64,000 nucleotides of DNA, taken from positions 186,001-250,000 of the forward strand of contig CAMKSE010000002.1 of the NCBI GenBank assembly GCA_946415365.1. The letters are read 5' to 3'. A program made the position numbers and the translations under genes. The notes beneath the pieces were generated by a model. It saw only the letters and a program-made list of their open reading frames with translations. It was not told the DNA's origin and did not search any database. Positions 17,811-26,436 of this stretch are shown one piece after another (the first letter of the stretch is position 1; the number at the start of each line of letters is the position of its first letter). The stretch comes from an uncultured Prevotellaceae bacterium. GTDB taxonomy: Bacteria > Bacteroidota > Bacteroidia > Bacteroidales > Bacteroidaceae.

Positions 17811-17830
17811 ACAAAGATTGTCTGAAAATC

Positions 17831-17861
17831 TTTGTAATACCGTGATTTTTGCGTATCTTTG
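17831..17861 (+). promoter_or_regulatory. Consensus promoter of the TPR-HTH regulator gene
   Basis: TTTG (17831-17834), 19 bases, then TATCTTTG (17854-17861), followed by the ATG at 17886. It is a full consensus match. Confidence 0.85.
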
Positions 17862-17885
17862 CACCCGAATTGAAACAATAAGGCG

Positions 17886-19637
17886 ATGAACAGATACGTT
17901 AGACTATGCACTCGGTTTCTGCTTGTTTTGTTCCTTGTTTCCTGCAAGGAGGGTGGAGTGATGGACAGGCTCGACCAGATAAAGCATGTGGGCGACAGTG
18001 ACCCTGCGACGGCTCTTACAATGCTCGACTCTCTGGAAATAGAGATGCGGGCAGAGTCGGAATACACAAGGAACAAGTACGACCTGCTGAGAATCCGACT
18101 GAACGACAAGGCCGACAAGACGGCGACATCGGATATCGTCATCAAGAGTTTGTTGGGCTACTTTGAACGGGAGGGTACGGTGCAGGACAAGCAGGAGGTG
18201 TGCTACTATGCCGGCAGCGTCTATCGTGACTTGCAAGATACGCCCCGCGCCCTGGAATATTTCTTCCGCTCGATAGAATATGCTGAAGATGCGGAGGATT
18301 GCGACTCGGTGATGCTACAAAACACCTATTCTAATCTGAACTACCTCTATTATGGAGTACAGAACTATCAGGAGGCTGTTGCGACGGGGCGAAAAGAACT
18401 GGAGGTATGCCGGGCGTTAGGACGCGACAAGGTGGTGCCGCTGCTCCACTTAGGCGGGGCACTGATGGCAACGGACAGCACACGGCAGGCCAAGGCTTAT
18501 CTTGACGAAGCCCTCCAAGCGATTGAAAGTTCAAATAAGATAGCCCATCAGCAGGGCAACCTCTATAACCTGCTGTGCCACTATGTTGAGTTGGGTGAGC
18601 GACAGAATGCCGAACGATGCCGAAAACTGATAGACGGCGACCCTATAAGAGACTTTGCGGCATTCCCGTGTATCGCCTTGGCCATGTACTACCAGATGAC
18701 GGGGCGGACTGATTCCGCAAGCGTCTTTCTGAACCGGGTGATTGACGATGGCACAGACATCAATAATATGTACGATGCGGCCAAGATGCTCTATCAGATG
18801 TACGACGCACAGGGTAATCAGCCGAAAGCCCTCCACTATGCACGGATATATATGCAACTGAGCGACTCGCTGGATTTCGGAAAGCGTCAGCAGTTGGCCG
18901 CTACGGTGGGCAACGAGTATCAGTATCACCTGGATCAGAAGAAGGAGCAGCAACTGCGCGATGCAAAGGAACATTACAAACTGGCGGTGGCTGTCGTCTG
19001 CGCCGTCGCCCTGCTTCTGCTGTGTCTTGGCTATGCAGTGTATGTCCGTCGCAGGAACAGGCATCTTGAACAGATAACGGCACTGTCTCAGGAACTGCAA
19101 GGCAAGGCCGACGACGAGCAGCGGCTGCGGCAGGAGATAGACCTGCGGGAAAGAAAACTGTCCGAAGCAAAGTATCAACTGGAGAAACAGGATGATGAAC
19201 TGGGCAAGGTGAAGGCACAACTGGACAAGGTGAGCACCGAACTTACAGGCTACGACATAGAACTGCGCGAGAAGGAGCAACGGCTGACGGAAAAGATGCA
19301 GCAGAACCAGACCTTCCTCAATCTGCTGCATCAGTCGGAGTTGGAGGGCAAGGCTGAGGATGTCATCGAGGCCATCCGCCAGTCATCGGAGGGAAAGAAG
19401 AAAATGCAGCCTGCCGACTGGAAACAACTCTATCGGGCCGTCGATGAGCTGTACCCCACATTCCAGGACCAGTTGCTGAAGGAACTCGGCACCTTTACCG
19501 AACAGCAGATGCAGGTGTGCTACCTGATGCGCATCGGCCTCTCGAAGCCCCAAATACAGAACATGACGAACCTCTCGCGCGTCACCGTCTGGCGGTGGGT
19601 AAAGAAGTTCGACTGGGTGCAGGGGGAGAAAGAATAA
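17886..19637 (+). CDS. Membrane-bound TPR regulator with C-terminal HTH
   Basis: The 583-residue protein starts with a lipoprotein-like signal (LLVLFLVSCKEGG) and has several tetratricopeptide-type helical repeats to about residue 345 (AGSVYRDLQDTPRALEYFFRSIEYA is one). A transmembrane helix near residues 362-382 (LAVAVVCAVALLLLCLGYAV) is followed by a long coiled coil and a C-terminal HTH (MRIGLSKPQIQNMTNLSRVTVWRWV). This is the known Bacteroidetes plan of periplasmic sensing linked to cytoplasmic DNA binding. It is divergent from the truncated OM gene and its leftward operon, which are candidate targets. Confidence 0.8.
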   Translation: MNRYVRLCTRFLLVLFLVSCKEGGVMDRLDQIKHVGDSDPATALTMLDSLEIEMRAESEYTRNKYDLLRIRLNDKADKTATSDIVIKSLLGYFEREGTVQDKQEVCYYAGSVYRDLQDTPRALEYFFRSIEYAEDAEDCDSVMLQNTYSNLNYLYYGVQNYQEAVATGRKELEVCRALGRDKVVPLLHLGGALMATDSTRQAKAYLDEALQAIESSNKIAHQQGNLYNLLCHYVELGERQNAERCRKLIDGDPIRDFAAFPCIALAMYYQMTGRTDSASVFLNRVIDDGTDINNMYDAAKMLYQMYDAQGNQPKALHYARIYMQLSDSLDFGKRQQLAATVGNEYQYHLDQKKEQQLRDAKEHYKLAVAVVCAVALLLLCLGYAVYVRRRNRHLEQITALSQELQGKADDEQRLRQEIDLRERKLSEAKYQLEKQDDELGKVKAQLDKVSTELTGYDIELREKEQRLTEKMQQNQTFLNLLHQSELEGKAEDVIEAIRQSSEGKKKMQPADWKQLYRAVDELYPTFQDQLLKELGTFTEQQMQVCYLMRIGLSKPQIQNMTNLSRVTVWRWVKKFDWVQGEKE

Positions 19638-19677
19638 TCATTATCGGTGCATCCTAAAGAAATAGTGGAAAATAAAG

Positions 19678-20580
19678 TTATTGCCACAACGGTTCACATT
19701 CCCACCCACGGGGGAAGCCCATTGCCGCAATATCTATATCAGGATAGTTCGCAAGTAGTGTATCTATCTTAACTTTCATGTCATTTTGCGGTGAAATGAC
19801 ATTCAAAAAGTATTTGATAATACACAGATTGAAATAGATACGAAGTGGATCTGTAGGTAGAGAAATCCAATGTCCAGTCATACGATTTGGCATCATAGGA
19901 CGGATTGTGTTCTGTTTGTTCCAAACACGTGCATGATGGCAACATGAGTTACGAGTCAGAGCAACAATTGTAAGCCATGATTCAAAAGGAGCAACTTGCA
20001 AGCCAAACTTCTGGGCTATACGTTTCTTTATCCGAGGAACCCGAATATTGCTATATATATTGGTGAGGACACCGAAAGGTAGCACTTCTGCCAGAATCCA
20101 TGCAGGAGGATAGGCATCTGAATATGTCTGTTTGAAATGGTCGATAAAATCCTCTCGTGAGCGACGTAACTCTGCATCAATCAAATCCATAGTATGCCGA
20201 AATTTCCCTGCATCGATGAAGTTGCGACTTTCTGTCATCCAAAATGGGTCATTTGTCATCTCACTGCCTATATTAACTATAGCACTGCGAACAGCTACCT
20301 CTATCTTTTCAATCTCATTGAAAATAAGCAGACGCAACTTCTTATCAAAGCGATAGAGCATCATCACCTGATTAAAGGACGTATTGGGCTTATAGCGGTG
20401 CTGATTCTTTGGCATCTGCAATAATGGGTACATATAGGCAGACAAACGATAATAGCCTATATACTCAAGGTAACTTTCTGCCTTGGCAGTATCTGTAACT
20501 GTCAAACCACGTGACTGCAATAACCTGACAAGGTCATGCGCATTGGTATAAGATTTCAGAAATGGTACTCTGTTGCTCAT
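19678..20580 (-). CDS. Abi_2 family (AbiD/AbiF-like) protein
   Basis: The 300-residue product matches the Abi_2 family linked to abortive phage infection: an N-terminal LLQSRGLTVTD...AESYLEYIGYYRLSAYMYP, then FDKKLRLLIFNEIEKIEVAVRSAI, and the HEPN-like RNase signature TRNSCCHHARVWN near residue 215. The likely action is RNA cleavage upon phage infection; this is known for some relatives only. The start MSNRVPFLK is fixed by the promoter just upstream. It is monocistronic with a 60-base leader holding a GC-rich stem. Confidence 0.85.
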   Translation of the reverse strand: MSNRVPFLKSYTNAHDLVRLLQSRGLTVTDTAKAESYLEYIGYYRLSAYMYPLLQMPKNQHRYKPNTSFNQVMMLYRFDKKLRLLIFNEIEKIEVAVRSAIVNIGSEMTNDPFWMTESRNFIDAGKFRHTMDLIDAELRRSREDFIDHFKQTYSDAYPPAWILAEVLPFGVLTNIYSNIRVPRIKKRIAQKFGLQVAPFESWLTIVALTRNSCCHHARVWNKQNTIRPMMPNRMTGHWISLPTDPLRIYFNLCIIKYFLNVISPQNDMKVKIDTLLANYPDIDIAAMGFPRGWECEPLWQ

Positions 20581-20645
20581 TGTATAAAAATAAAACGACC
20601 CGCACATTTGAGCATCGTTGAGAGGCTTGGCGGGTTCTAGTGGTG

Positions 20646-20676
20646 CAAAGGTACGAATAATTTTCGAATCACCAAA
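20646..20676 (-). promoter_or_regulatory. Consensus promoter of the Abi_2 gene
   Basis: On the minus strand TTTG (20673-20676), 19 bases and TACCTTTG (20646-20653). It excludes the longer frame starting at 20739. Confidence 0.8.
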
Positions 20677-20684
20677 GAATTTAC

Positions 20685-21656
20685 TTACTTTTTTGGGAAA
20701 AGCCTTGTTTTTTCCACTTTTATACCCTGAGCTTCCCAATAAGTATCTATTATTTCCAGCATTTTGTCTGGCCCACTTAACTTTTTCAAAATAGTACTTT
20801 CTTCAGTATTCGCAAATGGCTCCGCAAAAACCTCTTTAATGAAATCGACACAAGCTTTGTTGTCTTCCCCTATCAAATAAAGAGCACTACAAATCTCAAT
20901 GATGCGATTATGGCTATATAGCTTATTATTTTGAACAACAACTGTCGGCGGAGAAAATTTACCTTCATTCACGAAGTCTATCGCACAGACTTTTATGGCA
21001 TTTCTCTCTTCCACACCATATTGATTTAACTGAGCTAAAAACCAGGGCATCACTTTCCCAATAAGTTCTTCCCTTTGCATTCTTTCTTCTTCAGTCAATG
21101 CGTCTTTGTTATCATCTTTAGCGTCATCCTTGAGCTCATTATCAGTTTCATCCCCAACATCATCTATTTCTTCCGCTTCTGTCACATTTGCCGAGGCCTC
21201 TTCTTTACAGCCAGTAATTTCTTTGTTACCAACATCTGTGTTTACGTCATTAGCTTTAATAACATCAGTATTTTCAGCATTAACGCAGACAGCATCGTCA
21301 TTGACTGCGTCTGTATCCGTTTGCTTGTTTTCATTTGTAACAAGAACAGCAGGATTTACTTGATTCTCCATAGGTGCAGTATTGGTTATAGGCTTAACCA
21401 AGTCCATAAACCCTACACCTGCTAACACCAAAGCAGCCAGGACACCTACCCCACCTAATAGATACCAGTCAAGAGGTTGACCTGCCCCATTTGGATGCCA
21501 CATCATAATATATAATAGGTATGCGATGGATATAAATGAAAGTCCAAAGCATAGCCACTTTCGCATTGGCGACTTGAAACGAGCCATCAATACAAAGATA
21601 GCGAGAAATAGTAGCACTACCAATGCAACCAACCAAGGAAACGTTAATGTTATCAT
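20685..21656 (-). CDS. Membrane protein with acidic linker, unknown function
   Basis: Three hydrophobic helices fill the first 90 residues (LTFPWLVALVVLLFLAIFVL, LCFGLSFISIAYLLYIMM, and LGGVGVLAALVLAGVGFM). An Asp/Glu/Asn-rich linker of about 100 residues follows, then a soluble domain of about 130 residues (EELIGKVMPWFLAQLNQYGV). No family is recognised. The start at 21656 follows the TAATTTTG box at 21677-21684. Its end abuts the promoter of the Abi_2 gene; the two are not obviously co-regulated. Confidence 0.65.
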   Translation of the reverse strand: MITLTFPWLVALVVLLFLAIFVLMARFKSPMRKWLCFGLSFISIAYLLYIMMWHPNGAGQPLDWYLLGGVGVLAALVLAGVGFMDLVKPITNTAPMENQVNPAVLVTNENKQTDTDAVNDDAVCVNAENTDVIKANDVNTDVGNKEITGCKEEASANVTEAEEIDDVGDETDNELKDDAKDDNKDALTEEERMQREELIGKVMPWFLAQLNQYGVEERNAIKVCAIDFVNEGKFSPPTVVVQNNKLYSHNRIIEICSALYLIGEDNKACVDFIKEVFAEPFANTEESTILKKLSGPDKMLEIIDTYWEAQGIKVEKTRLFPKK

Positions 21657-21676
21657 AACAATCTTTTTACGGAGTG

Positions 21677-21706
21677 CAAAATTACACAATAAAAACCATA
21701 ACCAAA
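21677..21706 (-). promoter_or_regulatory. Promoter of the acidic-linker membrane protein
   Basis: TTTG (21703-21706), 18 bases and TAATTTTG (21677-21684) on the minus strand. The remaining 240 bases to the next gene are A+T-rich, with a TATATTTG box at 21881-21888 that probably serves the rightward esterase gene. Confidence 0.65.
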
Positions 21707-21952
21707 TAGTGTTGAAAATAAAAATCCAAAATTTAACACTTCAGCCTGACACACATGAAGGATGACATACATGATACTAATTGCGAACTTCACAGTTAAA
21801 CAATCTAAATGACTATAAGCCGAAAAACGATACTTATGGATGCTTATTGCTACGCACTATCTACTATTAAAAAATTGGGATATATTTGCGACACGTTGCT
21901 GTATCTTACTGATTTTCAACCACAATTATTTTTGAGGAGGTTAAATAAGTAA

Positions 21953-23371
21953 ATGAAGAAACTATTATTAATAATGTCGATGGCAGCATGTTTCATGCTG
22001 CCATCTTCTGCTCAAGAGAAGCTGAAGGTAGGAGGCACGGAGAGGGAGTATAAGATCTATGTGCCTAAGGACCTGGGTGCCAAGCGTCCACTACTGATAT
22101 CCTGTCACGGCATGAATCAGGACGCTGCCTACCAGATGGGCATGCTCGACATCAAGTCGGTAGCCGATACGGCCAAGTTCGTCACCGTCTTCCCTGAAGG
22201 CATCAGCAAGAGCTGGGACCTCAGCGGCAACCGCGACATCAACTTTATGCTGGCTATCATCGACGAGATGGTGGAGAAATACGACATCGACCGTGGACGT
22301 GTCTATCTTTCTGGATTCTCGATGGGCGGCATGTTCACCTATCACGCCATGAACAAGATTGCCGACCATATCGCAGCCTTCGCTCCCATCAGCGGCTATC
22401 CCATGGGAGGAGCGACGGCCAGTCCCAATGTCAGACCGATACCCATCATCCATACCCACGGCACGAGTGATGATGTGGTGACCTTCTCGAATGTGCAGAA
22501 GAACCTGAACGTGTGGATCAAGCACAACGGCTGTCCTGAGACGGCCGAGGTGACGAAGAAATACCGCAACGCCGCACATATCACCCGCCACGTATGGGGT
22601 CCAGGCAATGATAACGTCGAGGTAGTGCTGATGGAGATGGCCAACAAGGGCCACTGGATCTCCAACGATAATGGTGTGAAGACGGGCGACGAGATCTGGC
22701 GGTTCTGCAGCCGCTACAGCATTGAAGTGGCTGGTCCCGTCGAGAAATCCCAGATACTGCCAGACAAGCGTTTCTCCAGTCTGGAAGAGGCAGAAGGTAA
22801 GACGTTTGCCATTGTCAACGAGGCCGAAGGCAAGGCACTCTTCGGCTCTGATGCCCAGAACTTAGGTTATGAGGACTATTCCACAGCCTTCGATGACAAC
22901 AACTCCGGCTATCTCTTCAGCTTAGAGCAGAGCGATGTGGCTGGCGGATACCTATTGAGGCTCATCACCCCCAACAATCAGGAGTACAACATCTGGGGCA
23001 AGCCCGGATATCTGAATGCACAGCCGTTGGAAACGGGCTGGTGCTGTTTCATCCTCGGCCTGACCAAAGGCAACGGTGAGGACTTTGAGAATGGTGCCGT
23101 ATGGAATATCGACTATGCTGACGGCAAGGGATTCACCCTGAAGAACGTTGGTACGGGCAAATATCTGAAAGATGCCGGGAATGCGAACCACGACGAGCCA
23201 ACTTATTTCTCCTTCTGCACCCTCGCCACCGCTACCGCCATCAACGACGTCTCAATTACCAAGTCTCACAATAGTACCCTCTACGACCTCATGGGCCGTC
23301 GCGTCGACGAAAGTACCCTTCACCCAGGTTTATACATCAAGAACGGACGTAAGGTCGTAAAGAGAATGTGA
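21953..23371 (+). CDS. Secreted CE1/PHB-depolymerase-type esterase with C-terminal sorting-like tail
   Basis: A signal peptide ending in LPSSAQ precedes an alpha/beta hydrolase of the polyhydroxybutyrate-depolymerase/feruloyl-acetylxylan esterase type: oxyanion loop SCHGMNQDA, nucleophile GFSMGG with Ser123, an acidic residue in HTHGTSDDVV and a late histidine in NKGHW. Residues 265-430 form a beta-rich accessory domain of unknown role. The tail LYDLMGRRV...HPGLYIKNGRKVVKR resembles the short C-terminal sorting signals of Prevotella secreted proteins. An unusually good GAGGAGG ribosome site precedes the ATG. Xylan or pectin side-chain deacylation is a guess. Confidence 0.82.
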   Translation: MKKLLLIMSMAACFMLPSSAQEKLKVGGTEREYKIYVPKDLGAKRPLLISCHGMNQDAAYQMGMLDIKSVADTAKFVTVFPEGISKSWDLSGNRDINFMLAIIDEMVEKYDIDRGRVYLSGFSMGGMFTYHAMNKIADHIAAFAPISGYPMGGATASPNVRPIPIIHTHGTSDDVVTFSNVQKNLNVWIKHNGCPETAEVTKKYRNAAHITRHVWGPGNDNVEVVLMEMANKGHWISNDNGVKTGDEIWRFCSRYSIEVAGPVEKSQILPDKRFSSLEEAEGKTFAIVNEAEGKALFGSDAQNLGYEDYSTAFDDNNSGYLFSLEQSDVAGGYLLRLITPNNQEYNIWGKPGYLNAQPLETGWCCFILGLTKGNGEDFENGAVWNIDYADGKGFTLKNVGTGKYLKDAGNANHDEPTYFSFCTLATATAINDVSITKSHNSTLYDLMGRRVDESTLHPGLYIKNGRKVVKRM

Positions 23372-23399
23372 TTTCATCCTCTTCCTGAATATCATGGAC

Positions 23400-24668
23400 T
23401 TACAAGATATTCAGGAAGAGGGTGATAATTCCTGTATTGATTAAGTCAGCGAACATGGCACCGATGATGGGAACGATGAGGAAAGGCTTGACGGTATAGC
23501 GGTATTTATAACATACGGCACTCATGTTGGCCATCGCATTGGGGGTTGCGCCAAGACCGAAGCCACACATTCCTGCACACAGGACGGCAGCATCATAATC
23601 ACGACCTAACAGGGGGAATGCTACAAAGTATGCAAACAACGCCATCATCAGTACCTGAGATACCAAGATGACAATCAACGGAAGGGCCAGGCTTTGAAGT
23701 TCCCAAAGTTTGAGGGATATCATGGCCATACCGAGGAACATAGACAGGCAGATGTTGCCTACGCTGATAATTCGCTCCATATCCAGCAGCTTTTCAGCCT
23801 TCTCCCATTTCCCGTCTTCTTTATATTTGATGAATCCTGCTATATTACGGGAGATGGCAGCTAAGATCAACGCTCCAAAATAGGTTGGAAACGTGATACC
23901 CGTCTTTGTGAACATCCAACTCAATATGGTACCGCCACCCATGACCAGGATAATGCTATAAGTAGCCTTCGCATACTGTTGGAACTCCTGCTCGTTCGTA
24001 CTAATACGCTTTGCACGACCTGCAGGTGAAGCCTCGTCACTCTCGATACCTGCCATTGCAGGATCAATCTCTTCATCTTGTGGCTGCAGCTGTTCATCAG
24101 TCAGTTTCGTGCGAACAATCCTCGCAGCCAATGGACCGCCTATCATAGAACCGGCAATCAGGCCAAAGGTTGCTGCTGCCATGCCTATTGTTCCTGCGCC
24201 ATGCAGTCCCATGCCTTCAAGAACACTTGCAAATCCGCCTGCCGTACCATGTCCGCCTGTCATTGATATGCTACCAGCAGCCATACCAATCAAAGGATCG
24301 ACACCCATGAGCCGGGTAATGCTTATTGGCATTAAGTTCTGCAAAGCAATAATGACAACCAACAGGGCAAGCATGATCACCAACAGTTTGCCACCTTGCT
24401 TTAACACCTTCAGGTCGCTCTGGAAACCAACGCTGGTAAAGAATACCAGCATAAAAACATCCTTCAATGTACCATCGAACGACACCTCGACATCGAGCCA
24501 ACCATATAGCATCAGGGTCAGTAATGAAAAGATGATACCACCGCTTACTGGCGACGGCACACAAAATTTCTGGAGAAGAGCGACCTTTCGCGTTAAAACC
24601 ATACCGACGATGAGGGCTAAGCCACCTATGCCGGCAGTCTGTATCATGTCTAGTTCAATAATTGTCAT
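23400..24668 (-). CDS. gltS: Sodium/glutamate symporter
   Basis: The 422-residue polytopic protein has the GltS pattern: paired reentrant-loop motifs in each half (SISMTGGHGTAGGFA and GMCGFGLGATPNAMANM), about ten transmembrane helices and a charged central cytoplasmic loop. It would import glutamate with sodium. The ATG at 24668 is chosen because the longer frame overlaps the upstream gene. It is 19 bases downstream of the barrel-protein gene, so both are one transcript, an odd pairing of inner-membrane symporter and OM protein. Confidence 0.9.
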   Translation of the reverse strand: MTIIELDMIQTAGIGGLALIVGMVLTRKVALLQKFCVPSPVSGGIIFSLLTLMLYGWLDVEVSFDGTLKDVFMLVFFTSVGFQSDLKVLKQGGKLLVIMLALLVVIIALQNLMPISITRLMGVDPLIGMAAGSISMTGGHGTAGGFASVLEGMGLHGAGTIGMAAATFGLIAGSMIGGPLAARIVRTKLTDEQLQPQDEEIDPAMAGIESDEASPAGRAKRISTNEQEFQQYAKATYSIILVMGGGTILSWMFTKTGITFPTYFGALILAAISRNIAGFIKYKEDGKWEKAEKLLDMERIISVGNICLSMFLGMAMISLKLWELQSLALPLIVILVSQVLMMALFAYFVAFPLLGRDYDAAVLCAGMCGFGLGATPNAMANMSAVCYKYRYTVKPFLIVPIIGAMFADLINTGIITLFLNIL

Positions 24669-24687
24669 ATTCACTCCCTTATTATCG

Positions 24688-26277
24688 TTAGAATCTATAC
24701 TGCAACTTAATATTGGCAGCATGTCTGTTTACTTTTGCTTCACTGCAGAATGCATCAAACATATCATGCCAGTCAACGCCCATATTCCATTTCTTGCAAA
24801 ATTGCTTGCTCACAGACAAACAACCATACACAGGTACGCCCGTTTCCTCACGTCTTGGTGTCTTTTCGGTAAAATAAACCACCTGCATGCCAATCTGCCA
24901 TTCATGAGGAAGATAAGCAGTCGGAGCGAACCGGAATGAAGCATAGGTTCCACTCTTGGCAGTATAAAGATTTGCTCCGCCTGTCAGACTCAGCCCATTC
25001 GTTTTCCAATAAGCCGATGCACCCAGTTCAGCAAAATTCTCGCCATCCTCAACGTTGTAATAGCTCGCCTCCGTCTGCACAGTCAACTTCTGCTTACTAT
25101 AGGCGTATGCCAACTTCATCTGATTGATAGTCCATTCCTCCAGCAGTCCCTTAGCCCTCGCCCACTCCTCATCAATAAGTGTATTGGCATTGGTAAAGAG
25201 AACTAAATAGGAAGGATTATAGTATTTGCGATAATAGCCCAACTGGATCTGATTGCAGTCGTCTGGCATATAGATGAGGCAGGCATTCGCATTGTCACGG
25301 GTGTTGGAATGCTTTTGGCTGATTCCACCATCCATTAACTTGTAGTCATAGAACATCACACGATTACCTATTGTCATCTTCCACTGAGGCAAGGCATAGG
25401 TGAACTGCAGATAGATATCATTATTGAAGACATCCCAGCTTCTGTCCGTACCCTTTTGTCTGGTCATGAGGAAATCACCCTCAACACCTAGCATCATGGA
25501 CAGCCTCTTGGTTAGCAAAGGCGTGTTCAGTTCAACAATAAACAACGGCAGTTTGTTGGAGAGGGTCGGATCACTGGCATACTGATAACCGCCCACCAGG
25601 AGCAGTTCCGTACCCTGGTCATTGAAGGTGTGGAAATATCGCGCTCTGCCCATGACCTTACGTGACGTACCAGAAGGATGGTCAAGATATTGCTGGGTGA
25701 AATAGGTCAGCAGTTTGTTCCTGTCGTCAAACCTGTTCGTCATGTGAAGCGTCAGATACTCCTCATTCCTATCCTGATGACGATAAGAGGCATTGGCATA
25801 GAGGTCTGTATACTCACTACCGTATAACGCATTCACAGAGCCGATACCTGCTACTTTCTTCCCAAAGTCTCCCTGTCCTTCCACAAAACCTTTCATAGTG
25901 TCAGACATTTTCATGTTGATATCCAGCACCCTACCCATTCCGATGGTTCCCTTCGCAACACCCGTATTGTCACAAACCTGGATCTTAGCGATATCCTTGG
26001 CTTTCATCTGACTCAAAATCAACCTTGTGTCACCATTCATCGGACAGTTGTCGATGCGGAGGTTATAGCTGGCGATGACATCCTCATAACCTGCAATCAT
26101 CAGCTCTGGCACCATCTGGAGGATATCCATTAACGACTCTTCCCCCGTCAGTTCCATGCGCTGAGGATAAATCATCGTCCTGTCAGCCTTTATCTCTATG
26201 ATAGGCGAACCATCTTCAGCGAACATTGAGACAGACAAGAGCAAAAAATCAATCAATATGATAATCTGTCGATACAT
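24688..26277 (-). CDS. Outer-membrane beta-barrel protein
   Basis: The 529-residue protein has a signal peptide, a reduced plug-like N-terminal part (LMDILQMVPELMIAGYEDVIASYNLRID...IAKIQV) and about 400 residues of amphipathic beta strands that finish with IKLQYRF, a terminal-Phe OMP ending. It resembles TonB-dependent receptors without the carboxypeptidase-like module and smaller than usual. It precedes gltS in the same transcript, so a link to amino-acid or peptide uptake is possible but unproven. Confidence 0.78.
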   Translation of the reverse strand: MYRQIIILIDFLLLSVSMFAEDGSPIIEIKADRTMIYPQRMELTGEESLMDILQMVPELMIAGYEDVIASYNLRIDNCPMNGDTRLILSQMKAKDIAKIQVCDNTGVAKGTIGMGRVLDINMKMSDTMKGFVEGQGDFGKKVAGIGSVNALYGSEYTDLYANASYRHQDRNEEYLTLHMTNRFDDRNKLLTYFTQQYLDHPSGTSRKVMGRARYFHTFNDQGTELLLVGGYQYASDPTLSNKLPLFIVELNTPLLTKRLSMMLGVEGDFLMTRQKGTDRSWDVFNNDIYLQFTYALPQWKMTIGNRVMFYDYKLMDGGISQKHSNTRDNANACLIYMPDDCNQIQLGYYRKYYNPSYLVLFTNANTLIDEEWARAKGLLEEWTINQMKLAYAYSKQKLTVQTEASYYNVEDGENFAELGASAYWKTNGLSLTGGANLYTAKSGTYASFRFAPTAYLPHEWQIGMQVVYFTEKTPRREETGVPVYGCLSVSKQFCKKWNMGVDWHDMFDAFCSEAKVNRHAANIKLQYRF

Positions 26278-26282
26278 TTCTG

Positions 26283-26313
26283 CAAAATTACGTATTTTTT
26301 ATGCATAATCCAA
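26283..26313 (-). promoter_or_regulatory. Promoter of the barrel-gltS operon
   Basis: TTG (26311-26313), 20 bases, TAATTTTG (26283-26290) on the minus strand. The box ends only about 5 bases before the ATG at 26277, so the mRNA may have almost no leader. Confidence 0.65.
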
Positions 26314-26436
26314 TGAATTAATCTTTATTAACTTAATTTTTCCGCAACATATTACTTTTTTTCGTATATTTGCAATCGAAACAATTTAATGGCGAATATT
26401 TAGACTTATCAATCACAATTACTAATGCAATCAATT

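Noticed and set aside
2979..21895. Repeated ATATTTGCGACACG at 2979-2992 and 21882-21895
   Set aside because: The match is mostly a promoter box with a few bases beyond; it may be chance.
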